From the NCBI GenBank assembly GCA_934045905.1, contig OW203762.1, forward strand, positions 38,665,702 to 38,729,701: a stretch of 64,000 bases of DNA, written 5' to 3'. Both the position numbers and the translations under genes were made by a program. The stretch is from Leuctra nigra. Lineage: Eukaryota; Arthropoda; Insecta; Plecoptera; Leuctridae. The stretch's first letter is position 1. Each line of letters begins with the position of its first letter. Below the pieces are notes generated by a model, which was not told the origin of the DNA, ran no database searches, and worked only from the letters and a program-made list of their open reading frames with translations. Of the stretch, positions 61,484-64,000 are shown in pieces.

Positions 61484-64000
61484 TAATAATGGGGTCAGTT
61501 TGAAATTCTAAAGTGATTAGTGAATACAGATTTTTTGTGCGGTTTACAAAAATCGATATATGAATAATTGATAATGTATTTTTTCCCTCGTATAAAATCA
61601 TTTTGTGATGAAAGAAGGTATGCTATTGTTACATTGGAAATATAGAGTTCACATATCGTTCCTTCTCCTATGAAAAATCGCATGCTTATGTAATCTATTT
61701 TTTAATCTCAATGCTATTTATTGCAGTTCATTAGCAATGTTTTGTCGAAAAAAATTATTGAGCTACTTAAATCTTTCTGGAAAGCATTAGGTATTTTTTT
61801 GTCGCATTTCCTTGTAATTTCCTACATCTGTATCATGAAAGTTCATATCCTGACTAAGTAGGAAGTATTAAGCACATGGAATGATAGCAAAACTGAGTGT
61901 CTAGAGTGATCAAAGTAGACTTGAATTCGATGAAATATCAACATCTTGAAGCACAGTGTAATATCAAGTTGCCGAGACACCGGAGTGAAAACCTTCTCCT
62001 AGCGATTCAAAGTTCACGGAGGGTGCTGCGGGATGAGGAGGGGAAGGAGGTAGAAAGAAGGTGGGGAGGGAGGAAGGGGGTGATTTAAGGGAATAGGAAC
62101 TTGAGAGGGGAGAGATAGGACCTCCACGGAGGCTGTAAGGAGCAGTATCGACTTTGACAATAGAGTGAATGAATAGTGACTCGTTTATACAAAAATATAG
62201 TGTGGATATTTTTCTTGCAAGCAGGTCTTTCATTGTGCCATATGGTTGTATTGTAAACAGATATTAGCATATCCTCATGGTGTCTAAAGTAGGGTGAGAT
62301 TGTCATATTCGAACCAGTCTAGTGGAAAGAATTGCACATGCAAAGTTTACATTTATTGACGATAAAACTATCTTCGAAATCGTTTCTTTTTGTGTGAATA
62401 TCTGGTATGGAAATCATGAAATATAATCCCTGTGCTGTGATTGGTTGTAACAAGCTGCCCGCCGGGTTTGTGACCGAAGTAAAGGGTTGGATTGAAGCAC
62501 ATCGGAAACCAGCTCGTACTTCTCGAGGAAATGGATTTCTTAGGTAGACATAGTTCATGCATAGTAACTCTTGGTTCTGGTGTGTTGGATTATTTTGGTA
62601 TGAAAATATAAACAAATCTTTACCAAAGCCAGTGATAATAAAAATATGGACTGTTTAAGATCACATATGAACTCCTGGTCCAAATTACAGTTGTGAACAT
62701 ATTAATAACCGGTATCTGACGTTGATGAAATTTTTAAGGTGGTAACTGGCAAAGAACGCCTACTTTAGTTTAGTTAGTTATTTTGACACGCATGGAGTGA
62801 CTACTTTATTATAATATCAATATCGTTGGCTAAAAGTTCTAGGCGAATAATACCTTATAATACTCGAGGACTGTGCTTATTATCGTTCAAATGCACGCCC
62901 CCTCAGACGTAATTTGTCGCATGTTTTACTGACAGCTGTTTCTTTGTAATTTTCGTCACGTGTTTTCTTCCACCCATTTTAAGTGAGAACTGCTTAATAT
63001 GAGGCTTTAGTCACGATCCTCTAAAACACGCATGCGCAATGGACACTCGGACAATGCTAATTATCTGACGCATTTCGTTCGTCAGAGGGTGGACTTTTCA
63101 AGTGGACTGGGTATTTTTATTTATCAAAAATATTGTCCACCTTACTTGAAATGTTTATTGGTTCTGAATGACTTTCAATATCAAGAAGATTCAAAGTATT
63201 ATACACATATTTTATATTTGAATGTCACTGGTATTCATGACACCTTAACACCTAAGCAATGAGCTATGCAAAATGGTTTTATTCATGCAGGGTCGAATGT
63301 CAATCACATTCCAGCACGAGCATAAGAGTTGGAGCTCGGCACCTTGTGGAAGGCAGCAGAGTTGCCCAACCAGTCGCGACCGCAAGCTAGAGTTTCAAGA
63401 CGCGAAATCATTGCGACGGCCGAAGACTATTGTGACATTATTTCCCACTCAAGTCAGCGAAATCGAATTTAGTGTCACAGGAGTTGTGTTAAAATTGGTT
63501 TTGGCACGATACTTTAACGTCATATATAAAATATAAGAAGACAACATGATTTAAACAAGAACTGAAAATCGCATTAAATTGAAATGTTTGTCCCATTTAA
63601 GTCGAGGCCAATTTGGAAGCTTATTTTTGAGATACTGGTTTTCGCTCCGTGACAGTTTGATGCGGGAGTCGTCCGGCATTAATGTCGTCATGGGGGGTGG
63701 ATTTGGGGACTGGGGAGAAGAGTTGCGGGGTGGAGGGGGTAATGTACTCAGCTCCAACAGATACAACTTCGCTCCCAGTGATGGCCGGTCAATCAATCAA
63801 ACTCCAGATGAAAATTATAAAAAGTAGCCAGCAGTATATCGGTGTAAATATCAGAGCCGGGATTGGAATAACAGTGTACTGTCTATGTTTGTACTGCCTA
63901 ATGAGCTGTTGCCGTTCCGGTTCATTCCGTTATCAAACAACACTTCTGCGATAACGGAATTAGATTATTAAACACCATCCATCCAAGAGAGATTCAAACT

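Larger units (their letters stand above)
59061..64000. other. gene-less, with long homopolymer runs
   Basis: 59400-59620 is G+C-richer, with TGATTGG (59410-59416) and TGACGTCA (59433-59440). dC25 lies at 60657-60681 and dG26 at 61458-61483. A purine tract runs along 62030-62080. G runs at 63691-63740 could form a quadruplex. A short perfect inverted repeat lies at 63924-63960. ORFs of 60-104 codons (59209-59523, 60461-60718, 62319-62615, 63273-63536, 63682-63954) are unrecognised. Confidence 0.45.

Overview
This 64-kb window looks like non-coding chromosomal DNA of a eukaryote, most likely an invertebrate animal. It is A+T-rich with scattered G+C-rich islands, and it carries minisatellites, microsatellites, long dC/dG tracts, fold-back elements, a small MITE and a 200-N scaffold gap. 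I found no operons, ribosome-binding sites, tRNA or rRNA genes, and no protein domain I can name in any reading frame. The species cannot be fixed from the sequence. The window is best read as a gene desert or a very long intron/intergenic stretch; internal exons that lack an ATG could be missed by eye.

The main structure lies at 3.1-13.5 kb. Two collinear blocks in opposite orientation (3127-6141 and 12101-13452) share the same order from outside inward: a terminal segment starting TCTAGTGGAGCGG after a TA, a tandem array of ~120-bp units, and a large palindrome. Each array unit joins a YY1-like GCCGCCAT, an ETS site and a CRE as ACCGGAAGTGACGTCA. The left array has about 11 units and the right has 3, and this difference explains the different lengths of the two blocks. 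The palindromes belong to one family; the left has 198-bp arms that I read as identical, 679 bp apart. Between the blocks lies 5.96 kb with no recognisable transposase. The structure is either one ~10.3-kb element or two inverted copies of a ~1.3-3-kb element. A diverged relative lies at 58.0-59.0 kb and is interrupted by a 180-bp PIF/Harbinger-like MITE with TAA duplications.

Region by region: 0-3.1 kb is gene-less with one tRNA-like scrap. 13.5-19.9 kb is gene-less with the window's longest ORF (16218-16856, probably chance). 19.9-20.1 kb is a 31-32-bp minisatellite. 20.1-27.7 kb is A+T-rich and contains the N gap (23298-23497). 27.76-28.49 kb is a 13-copy 56-bp minisatellite. 33.2-36.5 kb is the densest G+C/CpG block, with repeated GACGCC motifs, a TCF/LEF site pair and the best coding candidate (minus strand, 34833-35288, unrecognised). 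36.5-46 kb holds a CLEAR-type E-box, a palindromic GC patch, a (CA)n repeat and G-quadruplex motifs. 46.14-46.28 kb is a long hairpin with 59-nt arms. 46.3-58 kb is mostly A+T-rich with a CRE/E-box cluster at 51.8 kb. 59.2-64 kb is gene-less with 25-26-nt dC and dG runs.

No genes can be shown to work together. What links the window is regulatory grammar: CRE (TGACGTCA), E-box, ETS and YY1-like sites recur inside the repeats and in unique DNA.
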